NCBI GenBank assembly: GCA_937912125.1
Contig: CALDOK010000242.1
Coordinates: 1 to 35,152 of the forward strand
DNA from: an uncultured Pseudomonadota bacterium
Lineage (GTDB): Bacteria; Myxococcota_A; UBA796; JAFGLY01
Reading direction: 5' to 3'
DNA: 35,152 nt
This document shows, piece after piece, positions 15,580-24,082 of the stretch (positions are counted from its first letter, which is position 1; every line of letters begins with the position of its first letter). The notes under the pieces were generated by a model that ran no database searches, had not been told where the DNA came from, and was given only the letters and a program-made list of their open reading frames with translations. The position numbers and the translations under genes are program-made.

Positions 15580-16850
15580 AGGAGCTCCCCGAGCACCTCG
15601 CCGAGGGCGATGACGGAGGCCTCGAGCACCGCGCGGCTGACGGTGAGGGGAGGAGTGAAGGCCAGGACGTCACCTTCTTCACCGGCGGGCAGGACGATCC
15701 AGCCCCTGCGGAGCATGCCGCGGCTGGCCGCCAGGGCCCGGGCACCGCTGCCCAGCTCAGGGGCCACCATCAGGCCTCGACCGCGCACCCCGAGCACTCC
15801 GGGCAGCGCCGCCAGCGCTCCAGAGAGCCAGGCACCCTGGGCCTGGGCCTGCTCACGCAGGCCTTCGCCCTCGATGACCTCGAGGGTGGCCAGGGCCATG
15901 GCGCAGCCCACTGGGTTGCCCAGGAAGGTCTGGGTGTGGATGGCCTCGCCGGTGGAGGCGCCCCAGGCGTCCATGACGCGGGCGCTGCCCAGGCAGGCGG
16001 AGATGGGGAAGCCTCCCCCCAGGCCCTTGCCCACGCAGAGGAGATCGGGCGTGATGCCCTGTTCCTGGAAGGCGAACCAGCAACCGGTGCGGCCCATGCC
16101 GGTGAAGATCTCGTCGAGGATCACCAGGGCGCCCGCGGCGTGGGCCTTGTCGCACAGCTCGGCGAGCCAACCCTGCGGCGGCGCACGCACGCCGCCCCGG
16201 CCCTGGATGGGCTCCACCAGCACCGCGCCCAGGCCCGTCAGATCCGGCAGGGGCCCCCCGAAGGGTGCGTGGTCGACGTGCTGGCCCAGCTGACCGGCGA
16301 AGGGCGCGCGGAAGGCGCCCGACTTGTACCCGGTGACGGGCAGCGCCCCGTAGGAGAGGCCGTGGTAGCTGCCGTCGAAGGCCAACACCCGATCCCGGCC
16401 GGTGGCGACGCAGGCGGTCTTGAGGGCAGCCTCTACGGCGTCCGAGCCGCTGGAACCCAGGATGGCCCGGTCGAGCCCCGAGATGGCGGCCAGGTGCTCG
16501 AGCAGCTGCACCCGACCCGGATGGAAGAAGGCGTCACCCATGGCATGGGGCAGGGTGGCCAGCTGCTGCTGCCCCGCCTGGACCACCCGGGGGTGGGCAT
16601 GCCCCACCGAAGAGGCGCCGAAGCCTGCCGTGAGGTCCACGAGCAGGTTGCCGTCGGCGTCGAGCACGTTGACGCCCCGGGCCTGGACCCACACGGGAGG
16701 GTCGTCGTCGGCACGTCCCAGCACCGCGGCGCGGCGGGCGCGGCGGGCGGTGATGGCTGGACACTCGCGCACGGCGAGCCGGTCCACCCAGCCGCGAGAC
16801 GCGGGGCCGGGGATGGGGGTGACGAGCGCGGGCAGGTCGTTTCCGTTCAT
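15576..16850 (-). CDS. Class III PLP-dependent aminotransferase
   Basis: A 424-residue fold-type I aminotransferase of subgroup III, the family that includes acetylornithine, 4-aminobutyrate and omega-amino transaminases. Evidence: LVDLTAGFGASSVGHAHP (70-87), SSGSDAVEAALKTA (133-146), the PLP-stacking SYHG (161-164), the PLP-binding Asp in LVILDEIFTGMGRTG (Asp246) and the Schiff-base Lys275 in LCVGKGLGGGFPIS. Specificity cannot be read from these motifs. It heads the minus-strand operon, overlapping the LuxE-like gene by four bases. The ATG at 16850 has only a weak Shine-Dalgarno-like GGTGAG. It is divergent from the uracil-DNA glycosylase gene with 53 bp between. Confidence 0.9.
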   Translation of the reverse strand: MNGNDLPALVTPIPGPASRGWVDRLAVRECPAITARRARRAAVLGRADDDPPVWVQARGVNVLDADGNLLVDLTAGFGASSVGHAHPRVVQAGQQQLATLPHAMGDAFFHPGRVQLLEHLAAISGLDRAILGSSGSDAVEAALKTACVATGRDRVLAFDGSYHGLSYGALPVTGYKSGAFRAPFAGQLGQHVDHAPFGGPLPDLTGLGAVLVEPIQGRGGVRAPPQGWLAELCDKAHAAGALVILDEIFTGMGRTGCWFAFQEQGITPDLLCVGKGLGGGFPISACLGSARVMDAWGASTGEAIHTQTFLGNPVGCAMALATLEVIEGEGLREQAQAQGAWLSGALAALPGVLGVRGRGLMVAPELGSGARALAASRGMLRRGWIVLPAGEEGDVLAFTPPLTVSRAVLEASVIALGEVLGELL

Positions 16851-16903
16851 GGCTCACCGGGAGGTGTGACCTGCTATCCGGTTCGGGAGGATATGCTCTC
16901 GCG

Positions 16904-17539
16904 ATGGACACGCTCCCTTCCTGCACCGCCTGCCCGCGCCTGGCCGCCTTCCTGGCTCAGGCGCGCGTCGATCACCCCGACTGGCACAACCTGCCCGTCC
17001 AAGCCTACGGCGACCCTGCTGCGCCGCTGCTCGTGGTGGGTCTGGCCCCGGGCTTTCGGGGCGCCAATCGCACCGCTCGCCCCTTCTGCGGGGACCGCTC
17101 GGGGGGCTGGGTCTACCAGGCCCTGCACGCCTGCGGCCTGGCCGAGAGCCCTGATCCCATGCTGGCCGGGGGTACGCTTACCGGCGCGCGCATCACCAAC
17201 GCGGTCAAGTGCGTCCCCCCCGCCAACCGCCCCACCAGCGCCGAGACCCGCGGCTGCCGTGAGCGCTGGCTGACCACCGAGCTGCGCGATCCGACCATCC
17301 GGGTGATCATCTCCCTGGGGGGGCTGTCCCACCAAGCGGTGGTGGACACCCTGGGCTTCCCCCGCAAGGACCACACCTTTTCCCACGCCGCCGAACACCA
17401 GCTGGGCTCCCTTGTGCTGCTGGATTCCTACCACCCCAGCCCCCACAACACGAACACCGGGCGCCTGAACTGGGACCAGTTCCTCGGCGTGTTCCGCCGC
17501 GGCGTGGCCCTGGTCCAGGGCGCGGGAGCTTCGGCATGA
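16904..17539 (+). CDS. Uracil-DNA glycosylase, family 5 (UDGb) type
   Basis: A 211-residue DNA repair enzyme that removes uracil, and in family 5 other deaminated bases, from DNA. Four cysteines fit the [4Fe-4S] cluster of families 4/5: Cys7 and Cys10 (CTAC), Cys103 and Cys118. Motif A is GLAPGFRGANRTARPFCGDR (46-65), which has the family 5 signature ANRT...GDRSG rather than the family 4 GEAPG. Motif B is HPSPHNTNTGRL (177-188). GGGAGG stands 13 nt before the ATG, unusually far, but the N-terminal Cys pair requires this start. The stop overlaps the M28 peptidase start by four bases. Confidence 0.9.
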   Translation: MDTLPSCTACPRLAAFLAQARVDHPDWHNLPVQAYGDPAAPLLVVGLAPGFRGANRTARPFCGDRSGGWVYQALHACGLAESPDPMLAGGTLTGARITNAVKCVPPANRPTSAETRGCRERWLTTELRDPTIRVIISLGGLSHQAVVDTLGFPRKDHTFSHAAEHQLGSLVLLDSYHPSPHNTNTGRLNWDQFLGVFRRGVALVQGAGASA

Positions 17540-18954
17540 CCTTGCTCATCCTGCTGACTCTGCTCGGCGCGGGTCCCACTCTCGCGGGCCGTCGGGCCCC
17601 AGCGCCGGCCGCGCCGAGCCTCGAAGAAGGCGCCGCCCAGCTGATGAACGACGCTCTACTGGCAGACGAGGCATGGGGTGAGCTGCGCTATCTCTGCGAC
17701 CACATCGGCCACCGCCTGGCGGGCAGCGTGGGCCTCGAGCAGGCCGTGGCCTGGGGGGCTCGGGAGCTCGAAGCCGACGGCCTCGGGGTCACCCTCGAGC
17801 CCGTGCAGGTGCCCGTGTGGATCCGCGGTGAGGAGCGAGTGGAGCTGCTCGCCCCTCTCGAGCGGCGCCTCGACGTGCTCACCCTGGGCGGCAGCGTTGG
17901 CACGCCTCCCGGAGGCATCGAGGGAGAGGTCGTCGTGGTCGGCTCCTTCGACGAGCTCGAGGAGCGGGGGGCCGAGGCGGCTGGCAAGATCGTGCTCTTC
18001 GACGACCCCTGGGTGGACTACGGCCAGGCCGTCTCCTACCGCGGGCGCGGCGCGGCGGCGGCGGCGAAGCAGGGCGCCATCGCGGCCCTGGTGCGCTCGC
18101 CGACCCCCATCAGCCTGGGCACCCCCCACACCGGAGGCATGCGCTACGAAGAGGGCGTGCCCGAGATCCCGGCTGTGGCCGTGACCCTCGAGGACGCGGC
18201 CTGGATGCGGCGCCTCGCAGCGAACGGAGAGGCTGTCCGGGTTCGCCTGCAGCTGGGAGCCCGTCGCGAGGGCGAGGCCGCGAGCCACAACGTCGTGGGC
18301 CAGATCGAAGGCCGCGAGCATCCCGAGCAGGTGGTCATCCTGGCCTGCCACCTGGACTCCTGGGATGTGGGCCAGGGCGCCCACGACGACGGCGCCGGCT
18401 GCGTCGCCGCGATGGAGGCTGGGCGCTTGCTGGCGGCCATGCCGGTGGCTCCACGCCGCTCGGTCAGGGTGGTGCTGTACGCCAACGAGGAGTTCGGGCT
18501 CTCGGGCGGCAAGGCCTACGCCGCGGCCCACCAGGACGAGCTCGGACAGATCGTGGCGGCCGTCGAGGCCGACACCGGCGCGGGGCAGCCCCTGGGCTTC
18601 CGGGTGGACATGCGCGCGGCTGACAGCGGTGAGCGCGACGAGGCCCTGGCCGCCCAGGTCGTCGCGGCGCTGCAGGCCTCCATGGCGCTGCTCCAGCCCA
18701 TCGACGCCACGGAGCTGGAGATCTCCTGGTCGGGGGCCGACATCTCGCCTCTGGTCAAGCTCGGCGTGCCCGGGCTGGGCCTGAAGCACGACACCAGCGG
18801 CTACTGGCCCATCCACCACACCCGCGCGGACACCTTCGACAAGATCGATCCTGCGCTGCTGGCGCGGAACGTGGCGGCCATGACGGTCATGGGCTGGATC
18901 CTGGCAGAACAGCCCGAACCTCTGCCCCGGTCCCAAGTGCCCCCGGAACAGTAG
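17536..18954 (+). CDS. Exported M28-family metallopeptidase (carboxypeptidase Q-like)
   Basis: A 472-residue protein with a short signal peptide (LLILLTLLGAGPTLAG). It resembles plasma glutamate carboxypeptidase/M28 peptidases with an inserted PA-type domain (about 125-240). The dinuclear zinc site is complete: His272 in CHLDSWD, Asp284 in GAHDDGAG, the Glu pair 318-319 in ANEEFGLSGG, Asp346 in EADTG and His427/428 in IHHTRADTFDKID. It probably cleaves peptides in the periplasm or outside the cell. It is coupled by ATGA overlap to the glycosylase gene, although the two functions have no obvious link. A Pro/Glu-rich tail ends the protein. Confidence 0.9.
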   Translation: MTLLILLTLLGAGPTLAGRRAPAPAAPSLEEGAAQLMNDALLADEAWGELRYLCDHIGHRLAGSVGLEQAVAWGARELEADGLGVTLEPVQVPVWIRGEERVELLAPLERRLDVLTLGGSVGTPPGGIEGEVVVVGSFDELEERGAEAAGKIVLFDDPWVDYGQAVSYRGRGAAAAAKQGAIAALVRSPTPISLGTPHTGGMRYEEGVPEIPAVAVTLEDAAWMRRLAANGEAVRVRLQLGARREGEAASHNVVGQIEGREHPEQVVILACHLDSWDVGQGAHDDGAGCVAAMEAGRLLAAMPVAPRRSVRVVLYANEEFGLSGGKAYAAAHQDELGQIVAAVEADTGAGQPLGFRVDMRAADSGERDEALAAQVVAALQASMALLQPIDATELEISWSGADISPLVKLGVPGLGLKHDTSGYWPIHHTRADTFDKIDPALLARNVAAMTVMGWILAEQPEPLPRSQVPPEQ

Positions 18955-18979
18955 CGGACCAAGCACGCGGTGCGGCCCA

Positions 18980-19009
18980 AGGCCGCCAAAGGATGGCTCT
19001 GGGCGGCCT
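18980..19009. terminator. Hairpin between convergent M28 and ferritin-like genes
   Basis: AGGCCGCC at 18980-18987 pairs perfectly with 19002-19009 across a 14-base loop. It lies 25 bp after the peptidase stop and overlaps the stop codon of the minus-strand gene, so it could serve both. No T-run is present. Confidence 0.4.
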
Positions 19010-19517
19010 AGAACGGCGCGAAGCGGTTGGCCGCCCAGTACTCCTGCTCCAGCTCCTTCATCTGGCTGACCAGGGCGTCGTGGTGGCCGCGCTCCCACTG
19101 GGCGAGATCCCTGAACAACTTCGCCACGGAGGGGTCATCGGCCAGCTCGGCCTGCTCGGTGTAGAAGCGCATGGCGTCGGCCTCGAGCTGGGCGCCGACG
19201 CTCAGTGCGGTCATCTCGAAGTGCGCCTTGGCTGCGCGCTGCTTGAGGCCCTCGGAGAAGAACGACACGCCCGCCTCGAAGCCCGGCTCACCCAGGATCC
19301 GGATCATCTCGTCCACCCGGCCCGTGGTCTCCAGCGCGTGGTGCTGGGCACGCAGGAACTCGGCGTGAAGGACCTCGTCCTGGGCCATGGCCTCGAAGGT
19401 CTCCTTGCCCTTGGGGTCCTTGGTCGCGGCTGCGACCATGGTGTAGAAGTGGTAGCCCTCGATCTCGGCCTGGATGGCCTGCTCGAGCGCGCTGAGCAGC
19501 TTGGGGTTCACGGGCAT
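19008..19517 (-). CDS. Ferritin-like/rubrerythrin-type diiron protein
   Basis: A 169-residue four-helix protein. Carboxylate/His ligands are spaced as in rubrerythrins: Glu18/Glu20 in AEIEGYHFY, Glu48-x-x-His51 in QDEVLHAEF, Glu112 in GAQLEADAMRFY and Glu142-x-x-His145 in WERGHHD. There is no C-terminal rubredoxin domain, so it is a short form. It is probably a cytoplasmic peroxide-handling or iron-storage protein. I chose the ATG at 19517 because AAAGGAG lies 6 nt upstream; a longer open frame exists but is not protein-like. The 184 bp up to the divergent lipoprotein gene must hold its promoter, but I see no convincing hexamers. Confidence 0.85.
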   Translation of the reverse strand: MPVNPKLLSALEQAIQAEIEGYHFYTMVAAATKDPKGKETFEAMAQDEVLHAEFLRAQHHALETTGRVDEMIRILGEPGFEAGVSFFSEGLKQRAAKAHFEMTALSVGAQLEADAMRFYTEQAELADDPSVAKLFRDLAQWERGHHDALVSQMKELEQEYWAANRFAPF

Positions 19518-19701
19518 GGGTCTCTCCTTTGGGGTTCCGACGCCATCCCTCTCGATGCGTCGATGTCCAGGACCTAATCGCGAGCGAATGTATGCCCAAG
19601 GCCTCCACTCCATCCCGTAGCGGGCCTCACTTCCGGAGGTGGCTGCTGCGCCAGGACAGGCTATCAACCCGTGCGGTGGGCATGATTCACCCGAGGTAGA
19701 C

Positions 19702-20826
19702 TTGGCAAGCAGGACCACCATCGCGGCGGCGCTGGCGCTCGGGCTCGGGCTCGGCGCAGGCTGCTTCGCACCCTTCCCTCACGACCGCCACGATCTCGTG
19801 GACTTCCGCATCGTGGGCGTGCAGGTCAGTGACGCAGCCCCCGCGCCAGGGCAGATCATCACCGCCAAGGCCCTGATCTACGGCGACGCCGGCTTCTACC
19901 ACGACGTGCTGCCTACGCTGGAGTGGAGCCTGGGGGACGAGGTCGCCCAGGGGCCCTCGATCGCGTTCACGGTACCCGATGAGCCCGGTGACTGGGAGCT
20001 GACACTAGTGGCGACCCACGCCGACGGAGAGATCGAAGAGACGGCGGCGCTCTCCCTGAGCGTCGGGCTGGGCCTGGGTCCGCTGCTGCCACCGGCGCTT
20101 CCGCCCATCCAGCGCGCGGTGGTCGCGCTGCCCCTGGACAGCCCCGCCCAGGCGTTCACCCTCGAGGGACGGCTGGCGCTCGAGGGCGCCGCCCGGGTTG
20201 GACCCGCGCCCGGAGAAGCCGCGCGCCTACGGCTGCCGCTGGACGACCCCGAGGGCCGGTACCAGGCTCGCTGGATGAGCGCTGGAGGGCAGGGGACCTT
20301 CCTGGAGCTGGACCCCCTGAGCACCGACTGGGTCCCTGCGGAGGTCCTGCTCGACGCCGAGGATCTCGAGGTCGAGGTGGGTGAGGCCATCGAGCCCGGG
20401 CTGCAAAGCATGGCGGTGCTGGTCATTGACGGCCGCGGCTCCACCGCCTGGGCGTTCGTGGACGTGCCCTGGGACACTGATCCCTCACCCACCGCGGACC
20501 ACAGCTACCACTGGCTCGAGCACGACGGGCGCCTGCTCGACTCGCCCTACCTTCCCACCAGCGGAGGCATGGTCGAGGTCACCCTGAAGCGCGACGACGA
20601 CAGCCCGTGGGGCCTGCGCTTAGGCAGCATCGAGCCCTACGTGCCATGGTTGGGCGAGTCACCGCCCGACAACCTCACCATCCCCTGTGAGCATCCCATC
20701 CCAGCCCGGGGCCCCTTCCAGCTCGCCTGGATCGCTGAGGGCCTCTGCTCTCGCGAGGCCGTGCTGGGGCAGCGCGTCCGCATCCAGGCCAGCCGGCACA
20801 TCGAGACCTGGGACGGGACTCCATGA
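19702..20826 (+). CDS. Lipoprotein coupled to TonB-dependent receptor
   Basis: A 374-residue protein. I chose TTG at 19702 because GAGG lies 5 nt upstream and the product then begins with a lipoprotein signal peptide (TTIAAALALGLGLGAGC, lipobox LGAGC). A GTG at 19639 in the same frame would precede the signal peptide with non-signal sequence. Residues about 35-125 look like an Ig/PKD-type beta domain (VDFRIVGVQVSDAAPAPGQ, then PGDWELTLVATHADG). The rest is beta-rich and unrecognised. The stop overlaps the receptor start (ATGA), so the two are made together. By analogy with lipoprotein-receptor pairs it may help capture the receptor's ligand, which is inference only. Confidence 0.8.
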   Translation: MASRTTIAAALALGLGLGAGCFAPFPHDRHDLVDFRIVGVQVSDAAPAPGQIITAKALIYGDAGFYHDVLPTLEWSLGDEVAQGPSIAFTVPDEPGDWELTLVATHADGEIEETAALSLSVGLGLGPLLPPALPPIQRAVVALPLDSPAQAFTLEGRLALEGAARVGPAPGEAARLRLPLDDPEGRYQARWMSAGGQGTFLELDPLSTDWVPAEVLLDAEDLEVEVGEAIEPGLQSMAVLVIDGRGSTAWAFVDVPWDTDPSPTADHSYHWLEHDGRLLDSPYLPTSGGMVEVTLKRDDDSPWGLRLGSIEPYVPWLGESPPDNLTIPCEHPIPARGPFQLAWIAEGLCSREAVLGQRVRIQASRHIETWDGTP

Positions 20827-23057
20827 TCCCGGTGCTGCTGGCGCTCGCGCTCACGCCACCCTCGGTGGCCCAGGCGCCGCCCGTTCCGCTCGCCGCTCAG
20901 CAGGTCCAGGTGGAGCTGCGGGGCCGGGTGGTCGATGTCGCGGGGCTTCCGCTGCCCGGCGCCTGGATCACCATCGAGGGCATGCCTCAGCACACCCGGA
21001 GCGGTCCGGAAGGCGGCTTCGAGTTGTTGCTACCCGCGGGTCGGGCCGAGGTGGTTCTGTCCGTCTCCCTGGCGGGCTTCGAGCCCCGAGAGCTCGTTCA
21101 AGCCCTCCCGCCGGGCGGCCCCCTGCAGATCGTGCTGCGCAGCGGGAGACCGGGAGCCAGCGGCGCCATGGGTGAGATCGTGGTGGAGGACTACCAGGAA
21201 GCCGCCGCGCCGATCCAGCATGCCCTGGATCGAGAGCAGGTCGAGCTCACTCCAGGCACTCACAGCGACGCCGTGCGCCTGGTCCAAGCCCTACCTGGGG
21301 TGGCGGTCACCCGCGAGTACGCACCGGGCGCCGGCGCCCTGGCCATCCGGGGCGCGGGGCCCGATGAGCACCGGCTCTACCTGGACGGGGTGGAGCTGCC
21401 CTACCTGTTTCACTTCAAGCAGTTCACCTCCGTGGTCAACACGGGCCTGCTCGAGGAGCTCACCCTCTACCCCTCCAGCTTCGGCGCCGATCACGGCGAC
21501 GCCACGGGCGCCGTGGTGGACGCGCGCACCCAGGCCCTGACCCCTGAGCGCCCCCTGGTTGGCATCGACGTCAACGCCATCATGGCCGGCGGCCTGATCC
21601 GGTCCCCCCTGGGGCGGGACCTGTACCTCAGCGCCAGCGGCCGTCGGTCGTACATGGACTGGATGGTGGGCGGCAGCAGCGGGCAGTACACCACCTGGCC
21701 TGTGTTCTGGGACGCCTACGCGCGCATCGATCACGTGCCCGATCCCGACCACCGCACGGCCCTGAGCGCGCTGGCGGCCAGCGATCGTTGGGACCGCCTG
21801 GTGCGAGAGCCCGAGGAGCTCGATCCCCTGGAGGCCCTCTCGGAGCCCGTCCTCTCCTACCGCCACCGCTACCTGGCCACCTCCCTCATCCGCCACGATG
21901 CCTCCCAGAGCCTGCGCTCCGACGGCACCCTGGCCCTGGTGCTGGACAGCTGGCCGGCTCAGCTGCAGGAGTCCTGGCAAGATCGACGCGAGGCCAACCT
22001 GCAGCTCCGACAGGATCTGGTCTGGATCGCCCGCAGCGACCTGCACCTGGCGGCCGGGGTGAGGGGACGGGCCGAGCGGGTCCTGCGCAGCGCCAGCGTG
22101 GACCAAGCTTGGCCCGAGGTGGTCACCGAGGCGCCGATGATGGCCCGCGGCCTGTCGGTGGACGAGCGCATCGATCGGCTCAGGGTCGCGGCCTACACCG
22201 AGCTGCGCGCCCAGCTGGGCGCCTGGAGGCTGCTGCCGGGGATGCGCCTCGAGCACGACACCCTCACGGGTGCGTGGAGTCCGGATCCGCGCCTGGGGCT
22301 GAAGTGGAAGGCCACGCCCGCCTTGACCCTGCGGGCGGGCATGGGCCGCTACTCCCAGTTTCCCAGCTCCGACGCCCTGAGCCCCGCCGCGGGCGACCCC
22401 GACCTCCCCGCCATCCGGTCCGAGCAGCTGGCCCTGGGTGTGGACGGCGTGCTGCACGAGCGGCTGACCCTGACCGGCGACGTCTACGGCAAGCAGCTGC
22501 GAGAGATGGTGCTCGAGACGCCCGGCCAGGCCCCCACCGGAGGTGTGGACGGCAGGGCCCTGGGGGCCGAGCTTGGCGCCCGCTACCGGATCCGCAAGGT
22601 CTTCTTCTTCTGGACCACCATCAGCATGTCCCACAGCCAGCGCCTGATCGGGGACGCATGGAGTCGCTACGACTGGGCGCAGCCGCTCACCCTGGGCCTG
22701 GTGGCGTCCTGGACCTTCCTGCCTGAGTGGAACGCCGGGGTGCGGTACCGCTACGGCTCGGGCTTCCCCTACACGCCGGTGGTCGACGGCCTGTACCAGG
22801 CCAGCGTCGACAGCTACGAGCCCATGCTGGGGGAGCGCAACAGCGCGGTCATGCCCGCCTACCAGAAGATCGATCTACACCTCGAGCACCGCTGGGAGCG
22901 GGAGCACTGGCGCGGCGCCGTCTACGCCGAGGGATGGATCATCCCCGGCCGGTCCAACGAGATGTACCCGGTCTACAGCTACGACTACGACGAGGAGACC
23001 TTCGTCTATGGCCCCCACTTCGTGCCCATCCTGGGCGTGCGCGGCGAGCTCTACTGA
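20823..23057 (+). CDS. TonB-dependent outer-membrane receptor
   Basis: A 744-residue protein with a short signal peptide (MIPVLLALALTPPSVAQA). A carboxypeptidase-regulatory-like domain (about 31-107, LRGRVVDVAGLPLPGAWITI) is followed by a TonB-box-like GEIVVED (117-123). The plug domain is about 130-240 (DAVRLVQALPGVAVTREYAP, LAIRGAGPDEHRLYLDGVEL, FGADHGDATGAVVDARTQ). The beta-barrel covers about 250-744 and ends in an aromatic residue (VRGELY). It would import a ligand across the outer membrane using TonB energy; the substrate is unknown, and no siderophore or vitamin B12 genes are nearby. The barrel is about the minimum normal size. The last seven bases overlap the end of the minus-strand gene at 23051. 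Confidence 0.9.
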   Translation: MIPVLLALALTPPSVAQAPPVPLAAQQVQVELRGRVVDVAGLPLPGAWITIEGMPQHTRSGPEGGFELLLPAGRAEVVLSVSLAGFEPRELVQALPPGGPLQIVLRSGRPGASGAMGEIVVEDYQEAAAPIQHALDREQVELTPGTHSDAVRLVQALPGVAVTREYAPGAGALAIRGAGPDEHRLYLDGVELPYLFHFKQFTSVVNTGLLEELTLYPSSFGADHGDATGAVVDARTQALTPERPLVGIDVNAIMAGGLIRSPLGRDLYLSASGRRSYMDWMVGGSSGQYTTWPVFWDAYARIDHVPDPDHRTALSALAASDRWDRLVREPEELDPLEALSEPVLSYRHRYLATSLIRHDASQSLRSDGTLALVLDSWPAQLQESWQDRREANLQLRQDLVWIARSDLHLAAGVRGRAERVLRSASVDQAWPEVVTEAPMMARGLSVDERIDRLRVAAYTELRAQLGAWRLLPGMRLEHDTLTGAWSPDPRLGLKWKATPALTLRAGMGRYSQFPSSDALSPAAGDPDLPAIRSEQLALGVDGVLHERLTLTGDVYGKQLREMVLETPGQAPTGGVDGRALGAELGARYRIRKVFFFWTTISMSHSQRLIGDAWSRYDWAQPLTLGLVASWTFLPEWNAGVRYRYGSGFPYTPVVDGLYQASVDSYEPMLGERNSAVMPAYQKIDLHLEHRWEREHWRGAVYAEGWIIPGRSNEMYPVYSYDYDEETFVYGPHFVPILGVRGELY

Positions 23058-24007
23058 AGGGCCTTGAGCAGCTTCTTGTCGGCCAGCAGCAGCGGCAAGA
23101 CCGCCTCGGTGACGTCCTCGCCCGAGCAGCCACCCAGCCCCTGGGGGTTCGCGCAGACGCCCACCGCAGCGGGGGCTCCCTTTTTCTGGAGCCTGAGGAG
23201 GCTGGCCTGGATGGAGTCCAAGAAGCCCTCGCCGAGCTGTGCCATGTCGCGCTCGTACAGGGCCCGGTAGTCCTGGGCCTTCTCGAGGGCGGCGCTGCGG
23301 ACAGCCTGGGTGTCGCCCTCTTCGAGATCCGCCTCGACGGCCTCGAGCGCCTCGGCATGGCGGGCCTTGGACTGGGCGATGGCGTCGCGGAGCAGGGCGT
23401 CGGTGAGGGCGTCCAGGTCGAGGTAGCTGCCCACGCCGGTGATGGGGATGACCGGCTGGGCGCGCCCCTGGAGCTCGAAGCTTGGCCAGGGCAGGGCGAT
23501 GATCTCGTCCACGTCGTCCATCAGCTCGGCGTCGCCGTCCATGTGTTGCCCGATGATGGGCGCGAGATCGGTCCCCTCGCACTGGCTTCGTCCCATCAGC
23601 GCGTGGATGCCCTCGGCCCGGCACAGGCTGACGTCGTAGCCCACCGTGGCGGCCTCGAGCACCCGCTCCATGGCGCCGCCGAAGGTGACCTCGAAGTCGT
23701 CCACCAGGGTGTCCACGAAGGCCTGCACCTGCGCGGTCTGGCCGTTGCTCTGCCGGCGGATCTCAGTGGCGTAGGTGAGGAAGCCCTCGGGGGCGCGCTC
23801 GGCGCACAGGCTGGCGCCCTGGTCGAGAGCCACCAGGTCGGGGCTCAACCGGGCCATCTCGGCCTGGATGCCACCGAAGCTCTCGGAGACGTGGGCGCTG
23901 GCCTTCTCGAACAGCGCCGAGTGCGGCCCCACGAAGTCGGGGTGGTAGTACCCGGGCTCGCCAGCGAATGACGTGGCGCAGAGCAGGAGCGGCAGGGCAG
24001 CGAGCAT
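23051..24007 (-). CDS. Secreted protein of unknown function
   Basis: A 318-residue protein beginning with a signal peptide (MLAALPLLLCATSFAGEPGY). GGAG lies 5 nt before the chosen ATG at 24007. The mature part is mostly helical and acidic with scattered cysteines (SLCAERAPEG, SLCRAEGIHALMGRSQCEG, GVCANPQGLGGCSG), which could form disulfides in the periplasm. No family is recognised. It is convergent with the TonB receptor gene and the two coding regions overlap by seven bases at their 3' ends. About 75 bp separate it from the glycosyltransferase end. Confidence 0.75.
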   Translation of the reverse strand: MLAALPLLLCATSFAGEPGYYHPDFVGPHSALFEKASAHVSESFGGIQAEMARLSPDLVALDQGASLCAERAPEGFLTYATEIRRQSNGQTAQVQAFVDTLVDDFEVTFGGAMERVLEAATVGYDVSLCRAEGIHALMGRSQCEGTDLAPIIGQHMDGDAELMDDVDEIIALPWPSFELQGRAQPVIPITGVGSYLDLDALTDALLRDAIAQSKARHAEALEAVEADLEEGDTQAVRSAALEKAQDYRALYERDMAQLGEGFLDSIQASLLRLQKKGAPAAVGVCANPQGLGGCSGEDVTEAVLPLLLADKKLLKALQ

Positions 24008-24082
24008 GGAGTCTCCGGGGAGGGGCGTTTCGCTCTCCACCGCTGCTAGCCCGCTGGAGGGCTCGTTGCATCCCTCTGGGTG

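Noticed and set aside
14536..16850. Luminescence (lux) operon
   Set aside because: Only a LuxE-like protein is present; no luxA, luxB, luxC or luxD. The partner is an aminotransferase.
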